A stretch of DNA of 64,000 nucleotides from Paramecium octaurelia (lineage: Eukaryota; Ciliophora; Oligohymenophorea; Peniculida; Parameciidae), in the NCBI GenBank assembly GCA_905182995.1, contig CAJJDP010000008.1, positions 804,267 to 868,266 on the forward strand. The letters are read 5' to 3'. Made by a program: the position numbers and the translations under genes. This document shows, piece after piece, positions 11,934 to 27,830 of this stretch. Position 1 is the first letter of the stretch. Every line of letters begins with the position of its first letter. The notes under the pieces are model-generated. The model was not told where the DNA came from. It saw only the letters and a program-made list of their open reading frames with translations, and searched no databases.

Positions 11934-12601
11934 GAATAATTATTTATTTTAATAAATAAAGAATGGCAATGATACTTTATTTAATGTCACTCTTCATTTG
12001 CTCACTAAAATACTTAGTAATATTTAACATTATGTCTAACATCACAATTTAGCTTCCTTGTTAAATAGTATTTAGAATGAGGACTTTAAATTCAATTTTA
12101 ATTTACATTTTCTCTTTTAACATTGTTAACTTTGTTTACTATGCTAATTTTAAGTTCATTTTATTATGTAAATGGGGAATTTTTTATTTTTTAAGAATAT
12201 CTTTCATGGCTTTCTAAACAAATATGTATTCCAACCATTTTGCACTTTCAATGTGTAATTATTTTAATGCTAAAATAGATGAATTGTCTTTGTCATATAT
12301 ATACAATTACTTTAACCGAAATAAAGGTATTAACGTTCTTTTTACTAAGTTAGTTGAACATTTTAAGATATTAACTTAGTTATTTATTTAGACCCAAAAA
12401 AATCCACTATCATATTACTTCATTTTTGTGTAAAAATAGATAAGATTTGTAATAATTTATATATGAAATTGAATCTATCATTATAAATTTGATTCAGCTA
12501 TATATGCAACAATTATCACATCATCACCCGATCAATAGATTTGTTAAAAAATAATTTTAAACTTAGAGATTAATTAAATATTAAATTAATAATAAATCAA
12601 G
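11934..12601. other. Intergenic, nothing recognised
   Basis: About 670 bp of AT-rich DNA between the MORN gene start and the end of the next leftward gene. No frame or repeat is convincing. Confidence 0.45.
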
Positions 12602-14086
12602 TCACAAGTCATTTTACTTAAATACTTTATTTATTAATTTTAACTTGTTTTTTTTCTTAACTGTGGTAAGATGGCTGGAGAGGAGACATTAGGATTTGGG
12701 ACTTGATGAGAGACTTTTTTCAGCAGATGTAGAAGCATCACGATTTATAGGGGGAAGCTTAACTGAATTTTCCGAATTATCTAATTTTTCTCTTTCTGAT
12801 TAACATGGAACAAATTTGCTCATTCTTCTAGGAAGTTAGGGAAATAACTATTTTGAGACAAAATTTTAAGAATTTCTTGGTTTTTGGAGAACTCTAAATA
12901 TATCTAAACCCAATATCTTTTCACAAGTCAAACATTCAGTTTACTTTTTGTGTTTGTCTGTAAAAATCATTTCAAAAAATCTTTAAAGTGGAAGTGATAA
13001 TTCCATATACTCTGTTTGAGTAATATATTGAAAATTCTTCATTAATAGTTCATCCACCACTTAATTCAAGTTATATACTTTTTTTGTAAAAACTGTCAAC
13101 AAAATAGTACTCAAAGAATATATGTCCCTTTTTATACACAGATTAACAATCCTTTCTTAATCTTAGTGATTATTTTAATTAAGACTGCAATTATTTTAAG
13201 GAATTTACATAGCCTTTCCGTAATTTATAAAACAAGCAGATTATAAATCTTATGGATCTCTAAGTAAGATATTATCATATCTAATATCATTGTGATAAAT
13301 ATTATTTTTGTGAAGTGCAAATAAACTATTGAATAGAGAATGCATGAATTTAATCATCTCTTATTCCTTAAAGTGATTATTTAGAATCTCTTCTTTTATT
13401 GTGCCTCCTTCTAATAATTCAGTTATTATATATATGTTTTATTCTCCTTCATGAATTTCTTCTAATTTTAACAAATTATCATGATCTATTTATCTTAAGA
13501 TACTAATCTCATTCAAAAAGTAATCCTTCTCAAACTTACTGCACCTTGCTAGTACTGATTTTTTTACTATTTTAGCAGCAAACATCTACCCACTTATGTT
13601 ATGCTGAATTTTATAGACCTAATGATAAATTAGAAAATTTACAGATGATAAATTGCCACTACCAATTTTTTCTATTATTTGGTATTTCTTTTAAAACTCT
13701 TATTAGATCACGTACTTTTTAATATTTTCGACTAATTCTAAGCTAGTCCCATAAAATTCAGCTTGCTGACAATTTTTACTTATTCTAAAACCAAATTACT
13801 GATTTTTTTAATTCATGACAACCCTCAGATAAGTATTTTGAATGTGAATGAACTTAGCAGATTTCTAATTAATATTACGAGATCTAAATACTTCTTCAAC
13901 AATTTTTAGATAATCTTCTGCCCAATGAATATTTATCTAGGTAACCCTGTTGATATATTTCATTTGAAAACTTCCTTGATCATGAAAATGCAAATTTTCA
14001 TTCACTAATTGCGTAAATAGATGGTTTCCATCATTAAAAAATGTAGCTTTAGAATGATCAGATTGATATCCTCCATTTTGTTTCAT
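12602..14086 (-). CDS. Pseudokinase with PH-like N-terminus
   Basis: The product is 486 residues with one 24-nt intron at 13619-13642, starting at ATG 14086. Residues about 60-140 resemble the PH-like module of the other kinases here (VVMNQKNQQFGFRISKNCQQ). The kinase domain keeps a loop IGSGNLSSVYKI, the ATP-site lysine (FAAKIVKK) and the alpha-C Glu. The catalytic loop, however, is HNDIRYDNILL instead of [11 protein letters not shown], and DFG is replaced by NYG. Loss of the Mg-binding Asp and the loop Lys predicts little or no phosphotransfer. A Ser-rich tail with Arg/Lys ends the protein. It probably acts as a scaffold or regulator (inference). Confidence 0.85.
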
Positions 14087-14493
14087 TAAAATATAATTAA
14101 TTTGGATTCTATCGGCAGTAATACGCTAAATACGATAATATAAATAAATTAATATCAAGGGAGCAATTATTTCTTAATTTAACCAAAATTTGTACCTAAA
14201 CATCTCAGTGTAAATAAATATTTTATACATCCCTTTTCTTACTGGTATTCTGATAATAATTATAAAATTGATCAAATAAACATATGTTATTTAAAACCGA
14301 ATTATTATTAATCACAACATTATTAATAAATATATCAGAAAATATCAAGGTGAAATTTAAGTAATTTTTGTATATCATTTTAGTAATCCTCTTTGAAGAA
14401 TTTAGCATAAAATTTATAATTTAGTATATGAAGTAAAAGAATTAATAGAAGATTAAATCATTATATTTTGAAGTGCAATGGTGATTAATTAAC

Positions 14494-14959
14494 TCAAATA
14501 ATTAAGTGAAGCTTAGATTAAATACCTTTATACTTAATGCATAATTGAAACTCTTGATATTACATTTTTTAAGGTCTAAAAAACTGTTTTCCTTAAAAAA
14601 GAGATTTCATTGAATAATTCTATTAGTCTGCTATCAATTTATTATTTTCATTATGAATAGTATATGCAATGTAGTCTCTGATATTAACAAATTGTTTTGA
14701 TTACTATCTCCAACTATTAACTTAAGATTTAGAAATAAATTTGGACAATAAAATAATTTAATTTTTAATCTTGTTGAGAATTGGCAAATTGATAAGTTTT
14801 GTGTAATTCTTATTTACAGATAATAAAATTAGATTTATACATCTTATCTTCAAATTTTATCAGATGTTCTCCCTTTTTTATCCTAAAAATTGAGATAATA
14901 AACGGAATATTTACATTTAAGACCAAAGATAAAGTAGAAAGAATAAATATATGGTTCAT
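14494..14959 (-). other. Possible small coding region, PH-like, frames not joined
   Basis: From ATG 14959 an open frame reads MNHIFILSTLSLVLNVNIPF and then KKGEHLIKFEDKMYKSNFII. A second frame nearer 14494 reads VNSWRQQSKQFVNIRDYIAY. The two halves together resemble the PH-like module found at the start of the kinases in this window. At least one intron must join them, but no choice was clean. It may be a small gene or a decayed kinase N-terminus. The remaining sequence at 14087-14493 and 14960-15124 shows nothing clear. Confidence 0.3.
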
Positions 14960-15124
14960 CTAAATTTTTTGATTTTACCTCATTCTGATCCAAGTTTTAT
15001 TGGATATTTGCATTAGTTATTTATTAGGTATTCACATTCTATTGTAATAAAATAATAATAAAACAAGATAGTGATAATATATAGTTTTCAAAAAGGATAT
15101 AATTACAAAATAAATTATAAATAA

Positions 15125-16582
15125 TCAGTTGAATTAAAGTCTGTTAGTAAAATGATTACTATCAGATTAATGTTTTTAATTAGTTAACATTGTTTTAGAT
15201 TGTTATCTAGGGGTTTAAGAAATTAAATTGTATTTTTTTTATGACATTTAGGATAATTGGGGATTGGTTTCTTCAATGTTGGTTCTCTTACCTGATGTCA
15301 ATTATTATGTATTCAAATGAGGTACAGTCTATTTAGTAGTAAGACTATATAGGATAGGCTGTTGTGTGATTGTCTGATCATAGGTATAACCATTAAATTA
15401 ATCCTAAATTGATTGTCTTCTTAACAACTATCCGTTCAATAGGTTAGACTCGTAACCTTCCTCTTCTTTCATATTTGCAAACTTGGCATCGAAATTATCA
15501 TTATTAATCTAAGTACTACCTATACAAATACATTTATGGAGTATTGTGGAATAGCTGATTAATTAATATAACTATTCCAATCAATATCTCTAAACCATGG
15601 ATGTGATTATACTTCCTCAGGACCATTAAATCCTAGTCTATTCACAGGCTTTCTTTGCAAAGTTCTGTTGATAAAATCTGCTGCTTCTTCTGACCATCCT
15701 TCTGGTATCTAGTTCAATTTAACCAAGACTTATTTAGCCAATATTTAATCTCTAATTTCTTTTCTCGTTTTCCCTATGTAAGGTCTCTATATATTTAGAA
15801 TTTAATTACTTTTCCCATCATACATTCGTAAGCTATAACTCCAACAGCAAAATAATCAGAAGCTACTCCATGAGCTTGTCGACACATAACTTCTGGAGCC
15901 ATATATCCAGGAGTTCCACTAGTGTCGTTGTCATTGTCAGGTTTCCAAATTCTGGCTATGCCCAAATCTGTTAACCTTAAATATCCTATTAATCTTTAGT
16001 ATTTATTTCATACCATTTCTATCAAACACTAGGTTTTCTGGTTTAATATCTCTGTGCAAAACTGTGTTTGTATGCAGATAATCCAATGCTAGCAACAAAC
16101 ACGCTATAAAAAATTCTTTTAAATAATTTGTTAATCTATACTTGTCTATTTTTCATCGAACTTTCTTTGTTTGCATAGATGATACCTTAAGTCACCACCT
16201 TACATCAAATCCATTACCAAATATAAATTTTCTCTATCTTAAAACGCTGTATGCATATTTACTAAAAACCTATTTAGTGCAATTTTCTTACGGATGCCGT
16301 AAATTACTTAATAAATATCTTTCATTCATGACTGAACTAACACTTTTCTTATTAATTATCCTAATAATCCTAGCATATCTTTACTTGCATTTATTCATTT
16401 CTTTGATCGCAAACTATTATTTCGACTTTTTATTCTCGGCCTTCCAAACTCTTCCGAAACCACCTCTGCCAATAACAAAAAGCAATGCAAAATCAGCCTT
16501 ACAAGGCAGTACTGAAATTAATTGATTATTTACACAAAACATCATCAAAATTTACATCTTTGCTGTTATTACAATTTCCCAT
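15125..16582 (-). CDS. AGC-family protein kinase with myristoylation-type N-terminus
   Basis: The model gives 429 residues with seven introns of 22-28 nt that all restore frame. The start at 16582 gives MGNCNNSK, an N-myristoylation/palmitoylation signal. The kinase domain has IGRGGFGRVW, FAIKEMNK, LYLVMDLMQGGDLRYHL, HRDIKPENLVF, TDLGIARIW (DLG in place of DFG, common in ciliate kinases), SGTPGYMAPEVM and the HPWFRDIDW end. The C-terminal tail has NNDNFDAKFANMKEEE, the AGC-tail pattern seen in STK32 and NDR-type kinases. All catalytic residues are present. Closest match by eye is the STK32/YANK-like branch, but this is tentative. Confidence 0.85.
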
Positions 16583-17061
16583 TTTTACAATTATAATTAA
16601 TACTTGTAGAAGAATTTAAGAAAATTATTTATTTTAAATAATCGATCTATGAATCGAGAATAAGCAATTATTTAAATTTTTATAACCATAATGAGGGTTT
16701 TCTGTATTTTTTCATTAGAGATCCAAAAAAGTGTTAAGAATGCTAAAAATAAAATGAAATGGGTAATTATAAGATCGAATTTCATACAAATTTGATTATT
16801 TAAGTGATTAAATTATTTTATTTTAATATGATACTTGAATATGCTGTAATATATTTATCAATCAATAGCTAAATGAAGAGGATGATTATAAACGAATGAC
16901 TAATATTACCAGGGGGTGTTAATAATTAGCATAATAATTGCCTTTTTATTCTAATTTCACAAACTCAAATCTAATTAGACAATGTAAATAAAGTTTTTAC
17001 TATTTGAGTATTTTGTTGTTATCCATTTTAACAAGAGCCTGTAAAACTATTATTGTCAATA
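16583..17061. other. Intergenic between divergent genes
   Basis: About 480 bp of AT-rich DNA; it should contain the promoters of the AGC kinase and of the large gene to its right. No coding frame is supported. Confidence 0.45.
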
Positions 17062-20000
17062 ATGATGGATAGATTTCAGAATGTTGAATTTTTGAATAGT
17101 TTTTATAAAGGGTTACTAGAAATAGCATTGCTTTAAGAATAGAGGGCTATGCTGAGTAGTAGATCGCCTGGGAGAGGCAGAAAAAGTTTTTCAAAGTACT
17201 TGAGCTATAATATTAGGAATATCAATTGGATAGTAAGGCTTGGCAAAAAATGTTATTGAAAATCTAGTAATTTCCAAACAATTTGCGGTTTCATTTTTAA
17301 AGCCAATGTTCCTATTGGTGCAACAACTAAGACAGTCTCTAGAGAGTAGAAGTGGAATCTTTATGACCTTTATTTTTAATACCAGAGACGAATAAGTAAT
17401 AAAATTGGTTGTGGACAATTTTGAAGAGTGTAAAAGTGAGATCTTTGGAGCATGTACTTGGGTGAACAGAATTGATGAATAGATAGTTTAATGTAAACAG
17501 AAATATCCATTTTAGTTTTTTATTCGAATTAAATAATAAGGTCCTCAAATATTATTTAAGTGGATTAAGACGGTGTTGATGAACAATAAGAATCTTCTGA
17601 ATCTTCAATTGAAATAGATCCAAATGAGGAAATATAAAAATGGATTTGTTAGAAGAACATACCTATGGTGAATGAATAATTAGATTACTTTAGAAGTTTT
17701 GAATATTTGGACTTGATTTTCAAATATATTTTTGATCCTTGTCATTTCAGTGCAATACATGAATGGGTAAGTATTTCATTTTCTATTGTTTTAGGAACAC
17801 CATTACGAAGATATTTAAATTAAACACACTTAAAATTCAAGGAAATTAAATTAAAATAAAGACATAGATAAATTATTATTACTTCGCTCATTGAAGACTA
17901 TAAAAATACTTATGCATGAAAACAATTACCCAATCATTACTAAACTTGTACCATAATTTCTATTTAAATTATGTAACTTTTATTTAATTATTAATTTAGT
18001 TCATTATATTTACGATTCCTTAAATGATTATGAGAGAAACATTGATTTAAATTAGATTGCATTTATCTTAGACTTTCTATTACAGACAAATCCTCGACAA
18101 TCTATATTGATGATAGTAGAATTTAATTTGATGTTTCAATTGGTTTCCATTATATATAATGAAAATATAGCCATGCTTGTATAGAGTATCAATTTATCAT
18201 TATAATTAAGAAATAATCTCGGATGAATATGATATGGGGAATTATGTGTTTGATCATCTTTGGTAATACTTAGATTGCACAAATTGGATTTCATATTTCC
18301 TTAGTATAGCCTTATCATTGCAAGTAGATACATTCAGAGCTAATAAAAATAATCAAAGTGATAAAACAGTTTAAATTGTTGGTTTGTTAAAACAATAGAT
18401 AAATTATGACAGGTTAATTCATTAAGAAGAAATAAATGTGGATGAAAAGAAATTATTAACAGATTACTTAGGTTAGTTACAAGCAGGAAAGAACTACGTT
18501 TAGTTTTATAGTATGAATCAACTAAATTGGCATATGAACTAAAATGTTAAAGAGAATATAACTGTAAGTGAATTATTGGGTAAAGACATAGACAACTTAA
18601 TGCAATTTAGAACAGAGAGATAGATGTATTAATCAAAAGTTTAAATGTCAATAAGGGAAAAACTTTTTGTCCCTCAAATGACATAATAAGAAACAAAATT
18701 TATTAGAGGAAATAGTAAAAGGTAAATTAAGGAAACTTTACAATAGAGGGATTTGACCAATAAATAAATTGCTCAAACTGTAAAATTGCTGCCAAGGTTG
18801 ACTATTGGAAATCAAGAGTTATCAAAATGGATTAATACAGGAAAGAATTAGAATAATCTCAGTGTGGCAATGTCTCCTAAGAGAACGCCAAGAAGCTTTC
18901 AAATTAAAACTGAATAGAGCACTGATTTTTCTTCATTCTATGAAGGTTTTTCAAGTGGAAGACTAAAAGGATTGTATCCCAGTCCTAAGATCTCGATTTA
19001 ATCTAGTAGTTTTGAAAGAAAAGCTAAAAAATTTCAATCAGATGTGAAACTTCTACCAACTTGCATATCTATTTTAAAGTAAATAATACAGAGCATCTTC
19101 TAAAACATGATGAGTCTTACATCATAGAATAAAAAATAAGCATAACGATTAAAAATTGAATAAGACAGCATTTTACCATCCTTTTTAAATAAGGAAATGT
19201 TGAGTTAGTTATTCAGAGTTTATTTATATGACATAAATAATTAGGACAAATCGATATCAGATACATCTTGTGAGTGTGGTTTGATTATAAATGAAATTTA
19301 TTTAAATTGCAAATAGCATTCAGAACTTCACTAATATAAATCTCTTTTAAAGTCTTGCTTTTATGAAATTGGAGATTATATTTGTAAGGTAGTAGTTAAA
19401 TTGCACGATTCTGAATAACCATAAAAATTTAAAAGGCATTTGCTAACATCTACACTCTAAGAAGGTTTGATCCTATTTGGGGAACAATAAGACACCCCTA
19501 AGAATGTTTTTGGTATCTTAAATGAGACTGTCCTACATTTACTGATAATTTGGTTCTTTGACAGTGATTAAGCTAACGCCTATTAGTAAACATTTGTGAA
19601 GTATTTACATTTATTATATTTAGGTTATTTACCATAATATTTTCAAGAGCCCCTCAGTATTTGTTGGGGATAATCCTTTTTAAACTTGGATTGATTAGTT
19701 CTTTGTAAAATGCTTACTTTAATTTCTTTATAAATAGTGTAAAATTTACAACAGGAGCTGAAAGTCTTTTTTTTTATGTTAGTGTAATGATATATGCGAT
19801 TAAACGTTCTTTGCTAACGAGAAAAATTGAATCTATCTTAAGTAACTTAGAACCTTTGAGTTCATGGAAACAATTCAAGGAAGTGGAAATAGATAATAAC
19901 TCAAAATTTGTATAGCACATTGAATGCATATTGTAAGAGCATGATGGAAAAACTCCAAGATAAATTATAAAAAAGAAAACAATTACAATTCACTCTAAAA

Positions 20001-20174
20001 ACGTTATGTAAAGTCGAAGATCATAGTTATAAATGCAGTTTCAAAATAAGTAATTATATTAATAAAGTTAGGTTTACTATGCAATAAGCAACAAACGATA
20101 TTGTAAATTTGATGAGAGTAAAGGACAAATTACTTCATAATAAGAAAATTATGCCTTCATAAAATAATTAATGA
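17062..20174 (+). CDS. Large uncharacterised protein, predicted helical, SAPS-like possibility
   Basis: Long plus-strand coding sequence with several introns. Clear ones are a 28-nt intron near 17764-17791, a 23-nt intron near 19600-19622 and a 22-nt intron near 20047-20068. The start is unresolved: ATG 17062 opens a good frame (DRFQNVEFLNSFYKGLLEIA) but the join to the next exons was not found. Product is roughly 950 residues. The first third is leucine-rich helical sequence (LLLLRSLKTIKILMHENNYP, then ILDFLLQTNPRQSILMIVEF), the middle is basic and Ser-rich, and the end is helical again. It may be an armadillo-like or SAPS-type phosphatase regulator, but no diagnostic motif is visible. It ends 17 bp from the convergent adenylosuccinate synthetase. 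Confidence 0.6.
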
Positions 20175-20191
20175 TTTTATTTATTTTAAAC

Positions 20192-22472
<2,281 letters not shown>

Positions 22473-22473
22473 N
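22473..22473. other. Single N, contig junction
   Basis: The only ambiguous base I saw in the window sits exactly between the two identical 1,392-bp blocks. That is where a scaffolder would place it if it joined two contigs whose ends overlap. Confidence 0.95.
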
Positions 22474-23865
<1,392 letters not shown>

Positions 23866-24294
23866 TTGGCATTGTACCCAATGGCTCTTTGATATGAGAT
23901 GCATATTTTTATTCGTTAATTTCATTGATCAATTCTCCTATTCCTTATGGCTATTGTCTAAATAAGTCGCCAGCCTTGTCTGACAAGTCAGTCTTTCTTC
24001 CATATATCCAATTCCCCTATGGTTTTGGAGCATCAACTAATCCAGGATGTAACTAAAATTTAGTCTCTTTCTTACTATTGAACAGCCAAATTAATGCTTA
24101 TAAGATTTTCTATATTTTTTTATATGAGGAGGAGTTTCAGGGACCTACGTAACTGTCTAACATTACTTAATTTTGAATTGGTTGTATACAAGCACCTGCA
24201 CTTTCATCCTTCAAAACTGTTCTTCCAGCCTATGATAACACAAGTTTGATACTGATTTCAAAGTCCCAAAATAATCTCTTGTTTTTCCTGACAT

Positions 24295-25462
24295 TTTTAT
24301 TTTTAATATATACTATATTAAGAATAAATCAAATTTATTAAATTAACATAGTTTATCAAAAATCATTAACTTCCTCATTGAGCACTTTAGTTATAGTAAA
24401 GCCTTCCCAACAGTTTTGACCTATCTTAAATTGAATATCTTTTTTTATAAAATGGTCTTGAACTGTAGAAACTGCAAAAAAATTTAAGAATATTTAATAA
24501 GTTTAGCTTTTGAATAACTTACTGCTTTCTTAAATTAATGAAATTTGAGTATTCTAGCATACACAAATAATAATTATTGTTTGTAATAATTTTTCATTTT
24601 AAAATTTCAACTTGACAAATTTCCTGTTTACTAAATCTCTCAATATGAATAATTTCAGCATTTCTTTAAATTTTTTATGCAGTTTAGGTATAAGAGAAAT
24701 ATATCAAAGGTTATTTTAGTAAATTATTATTTATTTATTTTTGAAATTAACATTTTAGACTTATCAGTATGGTTATAATATATACTCTTCAAAGATTCAT
24801 CTTTGTTAATTAGTCATTGTTTTTCAATTAGATTTTTATAATATCAATTTGAAATATTCCTTTAATTTAATAAATCGTTAGACTGAAATAAACATTTTTG
24901 ATAAAGTTTAAAAATTTTTCTTTTTGTAGTGAGGTTCTACGTTTATAAATATTAAATGAGCTGATAATTGATATATTAAATAAAATTTCCTAGCATTTAT
25001 ATTATGAATTGAACTGGTCTATGTTTTAGATTAATTTGAATCTGGAAAATTAATAGTATTTTATACTCTCAGTTGAGATGAATTATTCTGAAATCTGGAC
25101 TAGTCAAATATGCTATTAGAATTATTAAATAAACTATTGCTCAATAAACTTTGGTTATGATTCCAATTATATGAAACAATATTGATGAACCTCAAAAAAT
25201 TAAAAACAGGTCTCCAAATGAGGAATGGCTTCTTAGCTTTAGGTAAATAAAATAGCAGAGCATAATGTTAAACTTATATTATACAAATGCAGCCTTTTTT
25301 TATGGATAAATTAAGAAATTTTATTTCAATAATTTTATTATTAGAAAATCAACCAAAACAGCCAATTTCTTCATTCAGCAAATTAAATTAACTGTCACGA
25401 GGAAGATAGGCATTCTTAACTGAAATAATTTTGAATCAAAAAATTATCAAACAAAAACACAC
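24295..25462. other. Unassigned region with coding-like fragments
   Basis: On the minus strand, 24356-24700 has pieces such as VSTVQDHFIKKDIQFKIGQ ending at TGA 24356-24358 and IERFSKQEICQVEILK upstream, which could be a small gene with unresolved introns. On the plus strand, 25170-25420 is open for about 80 codons (DEPQKIKNRSPNEEWLLSFR and onward) but lacks a start. Neither is strong enough to call. Confidence 0.3.
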
Positions 25463-25828
25463 ATGTAAACCGAAACTAACGAAATAAACTCTATAGAAGA
25501 ATCTGGAGATTATCAAGCAATATATTAAATGAATGAAAACTTAGATCAATATTTTCACTCAATTACAAATGAAAATTAATCGCTTTTTATTAAATATCTA
25601 GTAAATTGCTTTTAGGACCCAAGAGAGGAAATTAAATAAGTTGGAGAATAATATCTGAAATAATTAGAGTAAATAGTAAAACCAAAAAGTATAATTTAAA
25701 ATGATCATGAAAACAAAAGGAAATCCCTTCCGAGAAAGTTTTTTAAAAATGATAAAAATCTGGGTGTCTCTATTTTATCGCTTGATGGAAGTTTCAGTAA
25801 AATATTGATTAATCCTAGTTTTAACTGA
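25463..25828 (+). CDS. Small uncharacterised protein
   Basis: An intron-free frame of 121 residues starts at ATG 25463 (MQTETNEINSIEESGDYQAI) and ends at TGA 25826-25828. Composition is acidic at the start and basic in the middle (KRKSLPRKFFKNDK). It has a coding look but no recognised domain. It could be one exon of a gene that includes the next one. Confidence 0.45.
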
Positions 25829-25985
25829 CAAATTTACAACATAAATTTTGGAATGGTAACATAACTCAAAAGCAAAAAAAAAATTATAAGACTTCTGCGC
25901 TGTTGCTGGTAATACCAACCTATACAAGTAAATCATAAGTTATAATTAATTACTTGACACAAATCAAAATCAAAAAAATTTTAAA

Positions 25986-26471
25986 ATGACAATTTATTCA
26001 GAAAAAATTAGAAAAAAGGCTATGAAATACGTGAATTAATTTATTCAAAAATAGTATGACAACAAATCTATAAACCGTTTAAATGAATCCATAAAAGAGA
26101 TTTAACACTTCGATGATTTTGACAAAATGAAAATTAAATATCTAAAAACTGTTTAAATCAATCTAAAAAGGGAAAAGCTCTCAAAATAAGAACTTTTGGA
26201 GTAGAAGAAAGACAATGCAGGAGTTCTTTCTAGTCCCCAACTAGAAATTATGTCAGACGATATAGATGATGTTTTGATTTGTGAAATTTGTGTAGATGCA
26301 ACAGTTGAAAATATAGATAAAAGTGATATCGCAAAGGATGCTAAGCTCATGAATCAAGAAAGTATTATCATACATTAATTTCTAGTTAAATGGCAAGAAA
26401 AGATAAAATCTCTCAAAGATATTATAAAAGAAAAACATCAAGCCCAGTTAAGATCTTCCTCATACGAATGA
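25986..26471 (+). CDS. Small uncharacterised protein, charged and helical
   Basis: An intron-free frame of 161 residues from ATG 25986 to TGA 26469-26471. It is Lys/Glu-rich with likely coiled-coil stretches (QFLVKWQEKIKSLKDIIKEK). An acidic segment, MSDDIDDVLICEICVDATVE, includes a CxxC. No family recognised. It could be the continuation of the gene at 25463. Confidence 0.5.
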
Positions 26472-26504
26472 TTTTCGACTAGTAAATGAAGGAAATCAAA
26501 TTGA

Positions 26505-26592
26505 ATGATATCATACGCTTTAAAAACATTAGCCGATAAGCGTATATTGATATGATATATATATATATGTTTATCGCTTTATGATATCTAAA
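26505..26592. repeat. Short inverted-repeat cluster in AT-rich gap
   Basis: ATACGCTT at 26513-26520 is matched by AAGCGTAT at 26538-26545, followed by a TA-dinucleotide run and another CGCTTTATGATATC. This can fold into small stem-loops. Function unknown; it could mark a 3' end. Confidence 0.3.
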
Positions 26593-27084
26593 TCATTAAT
26601 CTATATTTACAGTGGAAACTAATCATAGTCTGGATTCTATTTTATTTCTTATCTGAATCATTCTTAAAAATCTAAATATAAGTAATTATTTTATATTTTT
26701 TGAATTATAATAATATAATTTATAATAAAAATATTTATAAAATGATATATTAGGATTTAATTATAGATTTCTAATTAATTATATATTTTCCATATCTGAT
26801 CACTCTATTTAAATATTTTTTGTATTTTAACTCTAGACTATGGTTATTGACAATGAAGGATTTCAAAATTGCAAAGATAAGTACAATTCTTAAAATTATT
26901 ATAAAATTTAAATTCTTTTAAGTATAATATTTCTGCTAAAATGGAATGTAAATATCTCATTAAACTTAATGATTTTATATAAGGATGTTCCCAATCATCC
27001 TTGTAAATCAACCAGCAAAAACAGAGTAAAAAAATAAACAATTTTGTTAAATACAATAAACTATAAACAAATTCAAAAGGAAAT
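26593..27084. other. Unassigned; overlapping weak frames on both strands
   Basis: Between 26839 and 27084 both plus-strand frames (MVIDNEGFQNCKDKYN; KMECKYLIKLNDFIQGCSQS) and a hydrophobic minus-strand frame are open. No choice among them is supported. Confidence 0.3.
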
Positions 27085-27565
27085 TCAAGAATGGTCATGT
27101 ACTACTGCAATTGGTTTCTTTTGATTGTTCTCCTCTATAATTTTAAATCTATGGATATTATCAATAATTTACTTTCTGTATTAAGCTTTCTTTATATCCA
27201 TCATAGACAAGAATATTTTTTTCTTCTAAACAGTTTCCTTCTTTTGCTCCTTTACATTTTCAAGAGTACAAGGTGCCTTTTTTTCCAAGGCCTTAGATTA
27301 TTTTTTAGTTTATTTAGATGATATTGGTTTAATCAAAGTAGTCTCATCTTATTTTTGGACTTAGTGAGATAAGGAGTCATTATCGTCTATATTCTTTTGT
27401 TTTATTGGCTATTGTTTGAGTTTGGGTAATGATTAGGTTCTAAAATGGAAGAATAAGAAAATAGAGTTACTTTAAGTAGAGCATTTGGTTGTAGATGATC
27501 ATTTGTTAAAGGAGGAGTTGTTGTTGTAAAATTATGTTACTGTCGAACATTGAAAAGTTATTCAT
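27085..27565 (-). CDS. Small uncharacterised protein, paralogue of the gene at 1592-2055
   Basis: The model gives 141 residues from ATG 27565 to TGA 27085-27087, with introns at 27440-27470 (31 nt) and 27149-27172 (24 nt). It begins MNNFSMFDSNIILQQQLLLQ, has a Lys/Gln-rich middle, and carries KKKIFLSMMDIKKAQYRK. Segment order and both intron positions match the gene at 1592-2055, which is why the start at 27565 was preferred over a later ATG. No known domain; function unknown. Confidence 0.6.
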
Positions 27566-27830
27566 CAAAATACTAAGAATTATTTATGGAAAAGATAGGG
27601 ATTCTTAAGCTTTGTACTATAAAATCATGCGTCAGCAGTTAATTATTCATACACTTTACAAATGATCTTGCATTATAATAATTAAGAAAATAAATAATTA
27701 TTATTAAAAAGAACAACTATGATTTATAATATTTATTAAGATAATATATAAAATGCCCTTCGATTTTATTAATTTGATATGTGATTTAATTGAATAATTA
27801 TAAAATAAACATTATGTTTCTTCATTATAA

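Noticed and set aside
16142-16525. 127-residue plus-strand open frame with hydrophobic stretches
   Set aside because: It lies opposite the well-supported AGC kinase and has no family support; it is a shadow frame.
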